From positions 1-64,000 of the forward strand of contig DFBJ01000012.1 of NCBI GenBank assembly GCA_002366565.1: a stretch of DNA of 64,000 nt, given 5' to 3'. The position numbers and the translations under genes were made by a program. Shown here in pieces: positions 16,572 to 25,900 of the stretch. Position 1 is the first letter of the stretch; the number at the start of each line of letters is the position of its first letter. The notes beneath the pieces are model-generated. The model searched no databases. It saw only the letters and a list, made by a program, of their open reading frames with translations, and was not told where the DNA came from. This DNA is from Bacteriovoracaceae bacterium UBA3083. Lineage in GTDB: Bacteria > Bdellovibrionota > Bacteriovoracia > Bacteriovoracales > Bacteriovoracaceae.

Positions 16572-17165
16572 CTACTTTTTTAACGAGTCCATAATCAGTA
16601 AATAGAGCTTTGCTGTATTTACTGCATCTTCTAGAGCTGTGTGTGCTACATCACCCATATTAAAATGTTTCATGAGCCCTGAACCACTATGACAAGTATC
16701 TGGAAGAAGCTTCATATCACATAAGCTTCTTACAACACTCGATAGATCGAGAACTTGATGATGGAAGTGCTCACGCATAAAGTTCCAACTTAGATCTCTG
16801 TTTAGAAATGGAAGATCTATCGCATTCAATGATTTTCCAAACAGTACAATTTTATCTTTTTCTGATTTTCCAAAGTACTTAACAACTTCTTCATCATGAA
16901 GGTATTGCTCTAAAAGATTTTTGAAGTCTTGAAGTTCTTCACCTTCATTATGTGCTTTGTTTATAAGTTCTGTATTGTGGTCAATTACCCACTTATCAAG
17001 TCTTGGTTTTAATTCTTCAAAACTAGGACATTTAATATACCAATTTCTCTCTAGGTGATGAGCTATCTCACCTGTCTCACTACAAAATGGAACCATTCCG
17101 AATTCAATGATGTAATCATTTTCGGCCAATCCTGTCGCTTCAATATCAAAAGAGAGGTATTTCAT
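16572..17165 (-). CDS. DnaQ-like 3'-5' exonuclease (DEDDh)
   Basis: A free-standing 197-residue exonuclease domain. Motif I is SFDIEATG (metal ligands Asp7 and Glu9), motif II includes LNAIDLPFLNRDL, and motif III is HTALEDAV with the catalytic His and Asp spaced as in DEDDh enzymes. RNase T, oligoribonuclease and the DNA polymerase III epsilon subunit belong to this group. The loop lengths do not decide between DNA and RNA as substrate. A good TAGGAA precedes the ATG, and it is convergent with the NlpD-like gene, leaving two bases between. Confidence 0.85.
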   Translation of the reverse strand: MKYLSFDIEATGLAENDYIIEFGMVPFCSETGEIAHHLERNWYIKCPSFEELKPRLDKWVIDHNTELINKAHNEGEELQDFKNLLEQYLHDEEVVKYFGKSEKDKIVLFGKSLNAIDLPFLNRDLSWNFMREHFHHQVLDLSSVVRSLCDMKLLPDTCHSGSGLMKHFNMGDVAHTALEDAVNTAKLYLLIMDSLKK

Positions 17166-17252
17166 TATTTGTTCCTATTTAAGTTTTTTTAGAATATTTG
17201 ATGTTTGTTTAGAATTATTCTAGTTAAATTAAAAGCTATCGCCAAGGGCCTT

Positions 17253-17501
17253 CTATAAATAACCAATGTAAATAATTGGCTCTTCCCATTTCAAAATATC
17301 TCTAACGAGCTTGAAGCAGCTAAGTATATTGTCATTTACTATGCACTTCCTACAAATCCCTTCTCCCATACATGAACTAGCAACAGGAATATGATTATCT
17401 TGTAGAAATTCTAAGATCGTTTTATCTAGGTCTTCATCTGTAAGGATAATTTTCTTTATATGAGACTGGGAAGCCTGTCCAAATATGATTACTTGGTGCA
17501 T
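17253..17501 (-). CDS. Small 2Fe-2S ferredoxin-like protein
   Basis: An 82-residue protein with four cysteines, C44-x5-C50-x2-C53 and C62, in the sequence SSCMGEGICRKC...LSC. This is a plant/adrenodoxin-type [2Fe-2S] ligand pattern, but with only eight residues before the last cysteine, where ferredoxins have some thirty. It could be a compact electron carrier or a domain that has lost its C-terminal loop. It overlaps the upstream lipoprotein gene by 13 bases, so the two are cotranscribed. Confidence 0.6.
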   Translation of the reverse strand: MHQVIIFGQASQSHIKKIILTDEDLDKTILEFLQDNHIPVASSCMGEGICRKCIVNDNILSCFKLVRDILKWEEPIIYIGYL

Positions 17502-18742
17502 GACTTATAGTTTGGAACTCTATCATCAATTAGAAGAGATTTTGATTTTCCTTTCTTATAGTGAATCCATACACTACCTAAATTAGATTTATGATAGATT
17601 GGAAAGCTTGTATTAAGAAAAGTCTGTGTTTGTTTTTCTGTAGAGCGGTCAGACTCATAAATCATTCGCTCCGGATTTAGTAGGAAGAGGTATCTTGGGA
17701 ACTCTAGAACTGTAAGGACTTCTTCTGGAGTTCTCGCTGCTGCAATATTATACTCAATCATGTTAAAGAGGTGTTGACCACTGTCTCTTCCCTTTGTTGA
17801 TATTAGAGAGAAGTTTGTAGTAGGAGTTTTGATAAAGCAGACTGCATTTTGTATTCCGAGATTTTCGGGAGTAAATGTATAAGTACTGTCATAATTCTTC
17901 TTAATGTTTGGTGACTGATTACTAATTCCAAAGAAAGTCTCTCCCTTGTAGGTAATTGAGTAAGGGTGAGCATTAAGTCCTTTATCTTTATTAATTAAAT
18001 AAACAGCATTTTGATAAATTCTCATGTCGAAATTACAATTTGCGACTTTTCCTTTCCCTATATTGAAAGAGAATAAGTGAGAGTTAATTTTATTTTTTTT
18101 ATAGCTCGCCTGACTGATAAGAGGCCATATCTTAAAGGTTTTAAGTCCTTCCCCAGGCCTTAATACTTGATCACCTTTAAAGAAGTACTCTTCAAGATTT
18201 TTATTTTTACTTAAGCTCGTTTTATTTTCAGATAAGAAAAGAGCAAGCTCTTTATCAATAGCGGTCTGGTAAGGCAAAATGTCGTCCACAATTCTAGCTA
18301 AATAGTTTAAAGACTTTCTTGATTTATATTTTTTGAGTAAGTCTTTCAATGAATTGAAAAAAAGGTTCGGGTCATTATTATCTGTTAATGCATAATTTTC
18401 GTAAACAGGACTTTTTTCATTTGTGTCTACAAATTGAAGTGCTGAGCCAGGAGATACTTTTTCAGGTCTTATATACATTTGTATAAGTGACCAAATAATA
18501 AAAACATCAATAGATTTTAAGTTATGTTTTTGAGCAGCAATTTCTATTCTCTCTTGAAAGAGATCATGGTTACCACTAGAAGAACTAGTAAGAGCTAATT
18601 TGTGTTTATTAATAGAACAGATTTTATTTTTAAAATCTTTTTTAAATACAATCTCTTCATTGGGTTGATCAAGTTTAATGAATAAACCACAGCTAACAAG
18701 AAAAGAAGAAGAAATAAGGAGCAATAAGAACTTACTAATCAT
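17489..18742 (-). CDS. Lipoprotein of unknown function
   Basis: No family recognised. The 417 residues begin with a lipoprotein signal peptide (KFLLLLISSSFLVSC, acylated Cys18). The body is mixed alpha/beta with no repeat. It overlaps the gene upstream (18735-19100) by eight bases and the 2Fe-2S gene downstream by 13, so the three form a tight minus-strand unit. Confidence 0.65.
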   Translation of the reverse strand: MISKFLLLLISSSFLVSCGLFIKLDQPNEEIVFKKDFKNKICSINKHKLALTSSSSGNHDLFQERIEIAAQKHNLKSIDVFIIWSLIQMYIRPEKVSPGSALQFVDTNEKSPVYENYALTDNNDPNLFFNSLKDLLKKYKSRKSLNYLARIVDDILPYQTAIDKELALFLSENKTSLSKNKNLEEYFFKGDQVLRPGEGLKTFKIWPLISQASYKKNKINSHLFSFNIGKGKVANCNFDMRIYQNAVYLINKDKGLNAHPYSITYKGETFFGISNQSPNIKKNYDSTYTFTPENLGIQNAVCFIKTPTTNFSLISTKGRDSGQHLFNMIEYNIAAARTPEEVLTVLEFPRYLFLLNPERMIYESDRSTEKQTQTFLNTSFPIYHKSNLGSVWIHYKKGKSKSLLIDDRVPNYKSCTK

Positions 18743-19100
18743 TTAAATGATAGAGACCGTCGATAACCTCTTGGTCCATTTCCTCTGATTGATCTAATGA
18801 GAATTCGGATAGCTCTTCCTCGACAAAATTTAGTGATGAAGATGATTCCTTTATTGATTTAACGATAACTATAATCCACATACCTGACTGGTTCGCCCCG
18901 GAATTGGTTTGTGTTTTTATATCGATTATCTGAAAGCCTCTATTGATAAATGAATAGAATATTTTATCGAACTCTTTCTCTCTATAACCGATCTTTCTTA
19001 CAGGTGGAGAGGGAACATAAAATGTAAATGATTGTATTTTGTAGTGCTTTGGAAAGAATAACTCTCTAACTGAATGATAGATTTTTTGGATTAGACCCAT
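18735..19100 (-). CDS. Hypothetical protein
   Basis: 121 residues, no signal peptide and no recognised domain. The middle (FYSFINRGFQIIDIKTQTNS...MWIIVIVKS) looks like a small alpha/beta unit, and the C-terminal 35 residues are strongly acidic (EEELSEFSLDQSEEMDQE). It is the first gene of a three-gene minus-strand unit with the lipoprotein and the 2Fe-2S protein. Confidence 0.6.
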   Translation of the reverse strand: MGLIQKIYHSVRELFFPKHYKIQSFTFYVPSPPVRKIGYREKEFDKIFYSFINRGFQIIDIKTQTNSGANQSGMWIIVIVKSIKESSSSLNFVEEELSEFSLDQSEEMDQEVIDGLYHLND

Positions 19101-19245
19101 AATGACACTACTTATGTAATTTGTTCTTATAGTAATAGAATAGACTGTAAAAAATTTTTGTCAACTCGATCTCTAAGTTTGGTTCTTATTTTTTTGGAAA
19201 GAATTGCCTAGAAAAGTTTTTTCTTATTTTTTTATAAAAACAGGT

Positions 19246-19251
19246 TATACT
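19246..19251 (+). promoter_or_regulatory. Candidate -10 box for the small RNA
   Basis: TATACT (five of six consensus bases, preceded by GGT) about seven bases before the proposed RNA start at 19256-19258. The DNA upstream is an A/T tract without a clear -35 hexamer. Confidence 0.35.
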
Positions 19252-19255
19252 TTAT

Positions 19256-19334
19256 TTGTAAATGACAGGAAGTCAATTACGTATGAGGCAGGAAGCCGAA
19301 AGAAGGGGCCACTTTGCAGGGGGCCCCTTTTTTA
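19256..19334 (+). ncRNA. Candidate small RNA with two AGGAA-loop hairpins (Csr/Rsm-like)
   Basis: An intergenic segment of about 78 bases with its own -10 box and a strong terminator. Two small hairpins show the same five-base loop: TGAC-AGGAA-GTCA (19263-19275) and GGC-AGGAA-GCC (19287-19297). GGA exposed in the loop of a short hairpin is the recognition mark of CsrA/RsmA proteins, and small RNAs that sequester them carry several such hairpins plus a terminator. Only two are present here, fewer than in CsrB. A 39-codon ORF from 19262 runs through the terminator and looks accidental. No CsrA gene is in the window. Confidence 0.45.
19303..19334 (+). terminator. Terminator of the small RNA; probably also ends scoB from the other side
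   Basis: GGGGCC (19305-19310) pairs with GGCCCC (19322-19327) around an 11-base loop, followed by six T residues. Read on the minus strand it lies just after the stop of the CoA-transferase B gene and is followed by ttcttt, so it can serve both directions. Confidence 0.8.
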
Positions 19335-19337
19335 TTT

Positions 19338-19958
19338 CTATCTATAAATTTCTAATTCTTTTAAGTCTTCTTTATTAATTCCACTAGCTAATTTTAAAAT
19401 TTCAAATTTACCTTCTGAAGGTTTAAAAATTCCGTAATCAGTTACTACAATATCTACAACGTCTACCCCTGTTAATGGGAGTGAACACTTACTCTTTAGC
19501 TTTGATGAACCATCTTTACTAAAATGTGACATCATAACAATCACACAGCGAGAACCATTTACTAAGTCCATTGCTCCGCCCATTCCTGTAACTTTCTTAC
19601 CTGGAATCATCCAGTTTGCTAAAGACCTTTCCGTATCGACTTCCATTCCGCCAAGTACGCAGTAGTCTATATGTCCGCCTCGAATCATTCCAAAGCTCAA
19701 TGAGCTATCAAAGAAGCTAGCACCATTTTTTATTGAAATTGTTTCTTTTCCAGCATTGATCAAAGTAGGAGAGACTTCACTCTTTTTAGGTCGTCCTTTT
19801 ACTCCAAGTACACCATTTTCTGAGTGAATCATTATCTCTAAATCAGGTGATATATATTGAGCAACAAGGGTAGGAAGTCCAATTCCTAAATTTACAGAGC
19901 TTTGTGGTTCAAAAAGTTCTATTACTTCTTTTGCCATTTCATCTTTTGACCAAGTCAT
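19338..19958 (-). CDS. scoB: 3-oxoacid CoA-transferase subunit B
   Basis: With subunit A it moves CoA between succinyl-CoA (or acetyl-CoA) and a 3-oxoacid. The 206 residues carry the glutamate-bearing signature SENGVLG (active-site Glu), LGIGLPTLVAQY near the start and GGHIDYCVLGGMEVD. It overlaps subunit A by one base and is the last gene of the run that begins with thrS. AtoA of short-chain fatty-acid use and ScoB of ketone-body use cannot be told apart by eye, so the symbol is provisional. Confidence 0.9.
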   Translation of the reverse strand: MTWSKDEMAKEVIELFEPQSSVNLGIGLPTLVAQYISPDLEIMIHSENGVLGVKGRPKKSEVSPTLINAGKETISIKNGASFFDSSLSFGMIRGGHIDYCVLGGMEVDTERSLANWMIPGKKVTGMGGAMDLVNGSRCVIVMMSHFSKDGSSKLKSKCSLPLTGVDVVDIVVTDYGIFKPSEGKFEILKLASGINKEDLKELEIYR

Positions 19959-20653
19959 TACTCTTCCTCAACTTTTAAAAATTCAATATCATTCTTATAG
20001 TTAGAACCTTGAAAGATTCTCTGAACAAAAATTCCTGGAAGGTGTATATCTTCTGCAGGAATATCTCCGAGTTCAACAAGCTCTTCAACTTCTACTATTG
20101 TTGTCTTTGCTGCCATGGCCATTAGAGGGGAGAAGTTCCTTGCAGTTTCTTTAAACCAAAGGTTTCCATATTTATCACCTTTTTGAGCTTTTATAATTGC
20201 AAAGTCTGCATGGAGGGCTGTCTCTAAAATACAAGGCTTATCAAACTCTTTAACTTCTTTTCCCTCAGCAACTAGTGTTCCATATCCTGTGGGAGTATAG
20301 AAGGCTCTAATACCTAAGCCTGCGGCCCTGATTCGTTCGCTAAAAGTACCTTGTGGAACTAATTCAACTTGTACACTTCCATCAAACATTTGTTTTTCAA
20401 GGTCTGGGTTTCCACCTACATATGAGCAGAAGGCCTTAGAGATTTTGTTTTGAATCAAAATCTTAACTAGGCCTCTTCCTGAATTTCCAATATTATTTGA
20501 TATTACAGTGAGGTCTTTTATATCTAAATTAGCAATAGCATCAATGCAATTTTCTGCTATTCCGCAAAGGCCGAAACCTCCACTCATGATACTTGATCCA
20601 GATGTAATATCTGCACATGCATCTTTTGCATTACTGTAGATCTTAGTTTTCAT
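19958..20653 (-). CDS. scoA: 3-oxoacid CoA-transferase subunit A
   Basis: 231 residues with the N-terminal nucleotide-fold SIMSGGFGLCGIAENCIDAI, SNNIGNSGRG, SYVGGNPDLEKQMFDG (family: YVGENK/GGNP-type) and PTGYGTLVAEGK. The start has AAGGAAG. It overlaps the class III aminotransferase gene upstream by 11 bases and scoB downstream by one. In this setting the transferase probably activates or releases the carboxylic acid made by the upstream enzymes, but the acid is not known. Confidence 0.9.
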   Translation of the reverse strand: MKTKIYSNAKDACADITSGSSIMSGGFGLCGIAENCIDAIANLDIKDLTVISNNIGNSGRGLVKILIQNKISKAFCSYVGGNPDLEKQMFDGSVQVELVPQGTFSERIRAAGLGIRAFYTPTGYGTLVAEGKEVKEFDKPCILETALHADFAIIKAQKGDKYGNLWFKETARNFSPLMAMAAKTTIVEVEELVELGDIPAEDIHLPGIFVQRIFQGSNYKNDIEFLKVEEE

Positions 20654-21833
20654 TTTCTTCCTTTAAAATATTATAAACTCTATTTAATAGTGACTTTAAC
20701 TTTGCAGGTGTCATCGTATAAGGAGGGGCTATTATTAAACGCTCTCCAACAATTGCAATTAGTATTTCTTTTTCTGTAAATTTATAGAAGTCTGGTTTTC
20801 TTTTTAGGTCAACTGCCATAAGAAGACCCTCTTGTCTTGTATCTAAAACATTAGGTAATTGTGATAACTTTTCTTTACTCTTAATAAGGGCCAGCTCTAA
20901 AGACTTAAACTTTTCACTAAAAAGTTCTGAGTTAATTTCATCAATTACAGCATCCATTGCCGCAAGTCCTAACGGATGTGCATAGTTTGTTAAACCACAG
21001 CTCAGAACTTGCTTATCATAATACTTAGCAATACTTTTGGATGTCCAAATGGCGCCAAAAGGTACATAGCCACCTGTTATAACCTTTGCCATGCAGATAA
21101 TATCTGGCCTTATTGAAAAATGTTGGAATCCGAAAGGTTTCCCTGTCCTTCCAAATCCACTAACAACTTCATCAAGAATAATTAAGAAATTATACTTCTT
21201 TTTGAGTTTTGCTAATTCTCTCCACCATGACTTAGGTGCTGTAAATACACCGTTTCCACCGACAAAGGTCTCAAGGCATATGGCCGCAATTTTATCAGGA
21301 CCTGTTTTTAGTATTAGTTTTTCTAGCGCAATGGCCTTTGGATCATCAATAGGATCTGGAAATCTCTTTGTCCATTTTGAAATAGTCTTATGATCTTTAT
21401 TTCTCCAATCACCAGTAATACTAAGTGCTCCAAGAGTGGCGCCGTGGTAAGAGTTCTCTCTAGCTAAAACAATATTCTTACCTGTTATCTGTCTAGATAT
21501 TTTTAGTGCATTCTCAATACTCTCTGCACCAGAAATTGTATAAAATATTTTTCCGGGAAGATTTATTAAAGATAAGAGCTTTTCAGTAGCATTTTCTTTT
21601 AGATTAAAAATTCCTTTTGGGCTCGAGATAGGGAGAGTGTCTAGTTGTTTCTTTATTGCGTCTTTAATTGGCCTATGTGAATGACCAAAAGCTGCTTGGT
21701 AACTAGTTGATGAAAGGTCATATAATTTACTTCCATCTGTTGTAATATAGTATGCGCCTTTAGATCCTTTGATCTCTATCTTTAATGCGTTTTTTTGTGC
21801 GGTCCATGTTAGATAGAAAGGGTAGCTTTTCAT
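20643..21833 (-). CDS. Class III PLP-dependent aminotransferase
   Basis: A 396-residue fold-type I enzyme that moves an amino group between an omega-amino compound or diamino acid and an oxo-acid. It has SGAESIENALKISRQ (cofactor phosphate site), NSYHGATLGALSITG, LDEVVSGFGRTGKPFGF with Asp221, and the PLP lysine K250 in CMAKVITGG. This matches omega-aminotransferases such as beta-alanine:pyruvate, GABA or ornithine types; the substrate is undetermined. It sits between a C45 hydrolase gene (seven bases upstream) and the CoA-transferase genes, so deamination followed by CoA activation is a plausible order. Confidence 0.85.
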   Translation of the reverse strand: MKSYPFYLTWTAQKNALKIEIKGSKGAYYITTDGSKLYDLSSTSYQAAFGHSHRPIKDAIKKQLDTLPISSPKGIFNLKENATEKLLSLINLPGKIFYTISGAESIENALKISRQITGKNIVLARENSYHGATLGALSITGDWRNKDHKTISKWTKRFPDPIDDPKAIALEKLILKTGPDKIAAICLETFVGGNGVFTAPKSWWRELAKLKKKYNFLIILDEVVSGFGRTGKPFGFQHFSIRPDIICMAKVITGGYVPFGAIWTSKSIAKYYDKQVLSCGLTNYAHPLGLAAMDAVIDEINSELFSEKFKSLELALIKSKEKLSQLPNVLDTRQEGLLMAVDLKRKPDFYKFTEKEILIAIVGERLIIAPPYTMTPAKLKSLLNRVYNILKEENEN

Positions 21834-21840
21834 TTAAGAC

Positions 21841-22947
21841 TCAACTTTTTAGTAGTGTGAATGATTTATCTTCACTGTTTAATTGATAAGTATATTCTTT
21901 GTAGTTTTGATCATACTCTGGACAACCTCTCCAGAATTGTATATCACCTGTTGAAAGGTTTGCCATTCCTCCTCCACAAGTTTGGGAAGGATCTTTTGAT
22001 TGCCCATTGTCGTAATGTGAACAAATAGATAATGGGTACCCATCATGACTTTGTAATAACTTCTTTAATTCAAGAGTGTTTGTAACAGTGTGAGCTTTTT
22101 CTGCGAGAATATTATATCTAGCGTGGCTAGTTGCACTGACGTTCTTATCACTTTCAATCTTAGCTACATTTTCACCAAGGCAATGGTTTGTATGAAAAGA
22201 TAGACCAGATTCACCATCAGCATGTGCATGTACTAGATCTTTTTGTGTTGGAGTTATTTCCCATTGTTCAGCACCGTTAGGTGATGAGATTAAATAATTA
22301 TGACCTGATGTTACAGGAGCATTAACTAGAATATCTCTCATTTGAGATAAGTTCTTTCCCTCTAGGACTTTACGAACAAGAGAAGGCCAGATTAACCCTT
22401 TTTCAGCTTTAGTTGTATTGATATTATTTACACCAATAAGACAACTATCAGCACTTATTCCCATCAATCCAACACAACCTGTTACAGTCAAAATAAGTGA
22501 TTTACTCGCATATTCAGTTTCAGGAATTTCTATTACACATAGATAATTCTTAGCGCTTGAATGCATATCCCAAGTTTGGCCACTTAGAATGTTTTTTTCA
22601 TTCTGAACTTGAACAGTAGAGCACCCTTGTTCAAGTAATTCAATGTCTCTAAAATCAGTATAGTTATTTAGAATTACAATATCTGTAAGAGAGAGATTAC
22701 TCCCTTTTGCAATACCTTCTATCTCTCTAGCAGATTCACCACAGTACTTAAGTGTTTCTTCGTACTGTGCAAGTGCCATAGGATCTAAATGATTAGAAAG
22801 AGCAGGGTTTCTTTTAAGCATTAGCTCTTTTCTTATATGAAATAGATCTTTTATCTGTTCTCTATATTCTTCACCATGAGAAATTCCCCATTCAAGGTAG
22901 CTTTTATTAGGCTCATACTTAAGGATTGGAAAACCAGAGTCTTTCAT
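21841..22947 (-). CDS. C45-type Ntn hydrolase (acyl-CoA:6-APA acyltransferase-like)
   Basis: A 368-residue protein of the family of isopenicillin-N acyltransferase. These are self-cleaving N-terminal-nucleophile amidases or acyltransferases. The catalytic cysteine is Cys109 in EQGCSTVQV, where autocleavage would free it. SGQTWDMHSS and GLMGISADSCLIGVNN follow as in the family. Bacterial members usually hydrolyse amides or N-acyl groups, not penicillins. Its start overlaps the stop of the large fusion gene by one base (TAATG). In context it might remove the acetyl group that the neighbouring GNAT domain adds, or cleave a peptide-like product; that is inference. Confidence 0.8.
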   Translation of the reverse strand: MKDSGFPILKYEPNKSYLEWGISHGEEYREQIKDLFHIRKELMLKRNPALSNHLDPMALAQYEETLKYCGESAREIEGIAKGSNLSLTDIVILNNYTDFRDIELLEQGCSTVQVQNEKNILSGQTWDMHSSAKNYLCVIEIPETEYASKSLILTVTGCVGLMGISADSCLIGVNNINTTKAEKGLIWPSLVRKVLEGKNLSQMRDILVNAPVTSGHNYLISSPNGAEQWEITPTQKDLVHAHADGESGLSFHTNHCLGENVAKIESDKNVSATSHARYNILAEKAHTVTNTLELKKLLQSHDGYPLSICSHYDNGQSKDPSQTCGGGMANLSTGDIQFWRGCPEYDQNYKEYTYQLNSEDKSFTLLKS

Positions 22948-25900
22948 TATACATCTTCCTTAAGAAATTCTTTCATTGCTGAAAAGCTTGGATTCACAAT
23001 ATATTTATTACCTTCCATGATAAAGTATCTTTGAAGTTGTAATGAAATATTGCCAATAAAGTATCCACATCCATTTTCAATTTCCATTTCAGAAACTTGA
23101 TATTGTTCTAAAATTGAAGTTAGTTTATTTGTAAAATCTAATCTTGTTTGAAAATATTGATCTAGATTTTCTGTCATGTTTTCAATGGCCTTAGTACTGT
23201 TTGCAAAAGAGAATTCATCTCCGTCCCATGTACTTATAAGCATTAAAGGTTTTGCAAGAAAGTTTTCCTCTTTCATGAAACATAGGCCTGCTTGACCACC
23301 AAGGAATGTAAGAGCTGCATCTGGAGTAAGACCTTTATCATTTGAAGTAAAAAAGTAGTCTCCTGAGTATCTAAAGAAGCTTGATGCTGTTTCATTAAAG
23401 ATTACTTTAGTGTCAAATTTCTTTGCTACTTCCATAACTTTCTTTAGAACATCTTTTGAAACCTTCTGCATTGTATTTTGAAGAAGAGGTTCAATCCATA
23501 CTGCCATAGTTTTTGTAGTACTTAATATCTCTTCTAGTTCTTTAGCTATCAGGTCTATGTTTTCCTCAGTTGGGTGATCTAAATGAGTTACATTGAAGAA
23601 CTTATCATCACTAGAACTTAGGGATCTTGATAGAAAACTTCCTTCACCGAAATAGTGACCTTTGAAAGTAATCATATGATTAGTCTTTTCTTTTTGATTA
23701 AACCAAATACTCTTTGCAAGTTTATCAACACATTCTGATTGACCAGATGTTGTGTAGGCGTGTTGAAGAGATTCAGGTAATAAGTTTTTAAGTTTATCTA
23801 AGTCTTTAAGAAACCTTGGTGAAACAAAGTTAGATAAGCATACTTTATTAACTAGGTAGGGAAGTTGCTCAGAAATGAATTCACCTGTTAAATCTTTGCT
23901 ACCAAGTGGAGAGTTTATAGCATCACTTAGTATTAGAGAATCTTTACTAAAAGTCGTAGGACAAGAATAGTAAAGAACATCTCTATACTTTTCAAAGTCT
24001 GGGTAGTCTTCAGTCATGTACATGATTTCATGAGCACCAAGAGATAAGTTTATATTCAACATACTTGCGGCCATACGGTCACGGTTTCTGCCGTTAATTC
24101 TCTCAATTCCGTCAATCATTGCAATTGCTGTAAGAGCATACTTTAAGTATCTGCCAACACCCTTGCCTTGTAATTCTTTTCCAACAGTTGAATCTACCAT
24201 GTAGAGTGCATTTGGATTTTCAAAGTCAGGGTCGTTACGAACTCCTCTTTGCAAAGGATTGAGCTTTAATGGAGAACTGAAGCTCATTGCTAGTAATTTC
24301 TTATCTTCGACAACAGCTACGGCAACGCCTTTTTCATCAAGAGCACATTGCTCAAATTCTTCTATATCTGTCTGTCTTGTTGGCTCATAGATATTTAGTT
24401 GCATCTGATGAACTTCATCTTTCCACTGAGAGAAATTATCTTTATCAATCTGGATTAGGTTGTATCCTGATGTCTTTTTGAAGAGTTCTGAAACTGTTTC
24501 AAGAAAGTCGTCTTTAACTATTTTTTCTCCATTAAATAACTTTAGTTTCGTTAACAGTAGTAATTCTTGCCAGTCATATATTGATTTATTTGATCTATCT
24601 TTAGTTTCTATCGAAGTTATTTCTGTTGTTTTGTTATCGTTGAAAATTTCATCGGCCATAACATCAATTCTATTGAATAAATATTCAATATCTTCTTTTG
24701 TAAAACTCGTATTAAGCCTAAAACGAAGAGTTTTAGCTCCTGCAGGGTAGTAGAGTAGTCCATGATCAAATCTCTTACTTATGAACTCTGTTGTTGTTTC
24801 AGCATCTGGTAGTTCAAAAGCAAACGCCATCCCATTAGCTCTTGGGCGAGTGATCTTGTTAGGGTACTTAGTACATAGCTTTTTAAGAAGCTCTCTTGAT
24901 ACCGACTCTAGGTTATGAATAATGTCTTGTGACTGATCTAGTGCTACAGCATGAAGGTATCCTCTTATTACAGAAGACACTTGAAACTGCTCTTTTTTAT
25001 TTTGATTCTTTTGTGAAAGAACTAATCCTACTTGTGCTTTCTTTGCGCAAACAACATAGTCTGGAGCTATCTGCTCTCCAATGTCATTTGTGAGGTTAAA
25101 TTCTCTATGCCAGAAGAATTCTCTACCTAAGTGAAAACCTGTTTGTACTTCATCGTGAATAACTGGAACGTTAAAGCTATGTGCAAGAAGTATAAGTGCT
25201 TCATTAAATCTTGATGAAGAGTATCTGTCTCCACCTTCACACTGCATAGGCTCAACTAGGATAGCAAAGACTTCACCTTTTTGTAGGCTTTCTCTAACTT
25301 CTAGAAGAGAATTTACTTCCTTGTTTATTTGAGCGTCTTTTTTCCATTCTTCAGGGATATTAACTTCTGCAACACTAGCGCTTGCCCAAGTTGATTTCCA
25401 CTGTTTTGGTGAAGAGGTCATTATTTGATCAGTATCTAGTTCTGGGAAAGTGCAATAAATTGTTTCGTGTCCAGGCCATTCAAACGGTTCTCTTTTAACT
25501 TTGTTCCACGTACTAGATAATGTAATCATCATTCTTCCGTGAAAGCTTCCTTCGAAGGCGAGTACTTTATTTGCACTTGGGTTAACTCTTTGCTTGTAGC
25601 AATATCCTAGCGCTATTTCATTTGCTTCTGCTCCAGAATTACAAATAGTCGTATCTAAGTTTTCCCAGTTTAGTTTTCTCTTAAGTGTTGAGTTGAATGC
25701 TCTTCTAATCGTTTTAAATTCGTTAGAGTTGGCATCATTAGTCCAGCTATCTAGAAATTGACCTGCCCCAAAGAAAACTGATGGTGAGAACCCAAGACCA
25801 AGTGTTGCGATCTGAGATGCAGCATCCATAAGGTACTTCGTTTCATTGTTCTCATCTGTTATAGCAAGGTAAGGCCCTGTAGAGCTCTTTAAGTCTGTAA

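Noticed and set aside
2731..19145. Recurring octamer TAGAATAG before several genes (2731, 5952, 19136 on plus; near 4953 and 9139 on minus) as a shared promoter or operator
   Set aside because: At this base composition about five occurrences are expected by chance in 64 kb on two strands, and no shared -35 element stands at fixed distance.
19262..19381. 39-codon ORF starting inside the candidate small RNA
   Set aside because: It runs through a strong terminator and into the 3' end of scoB on the other strand, so it is unlikely to be expressed.
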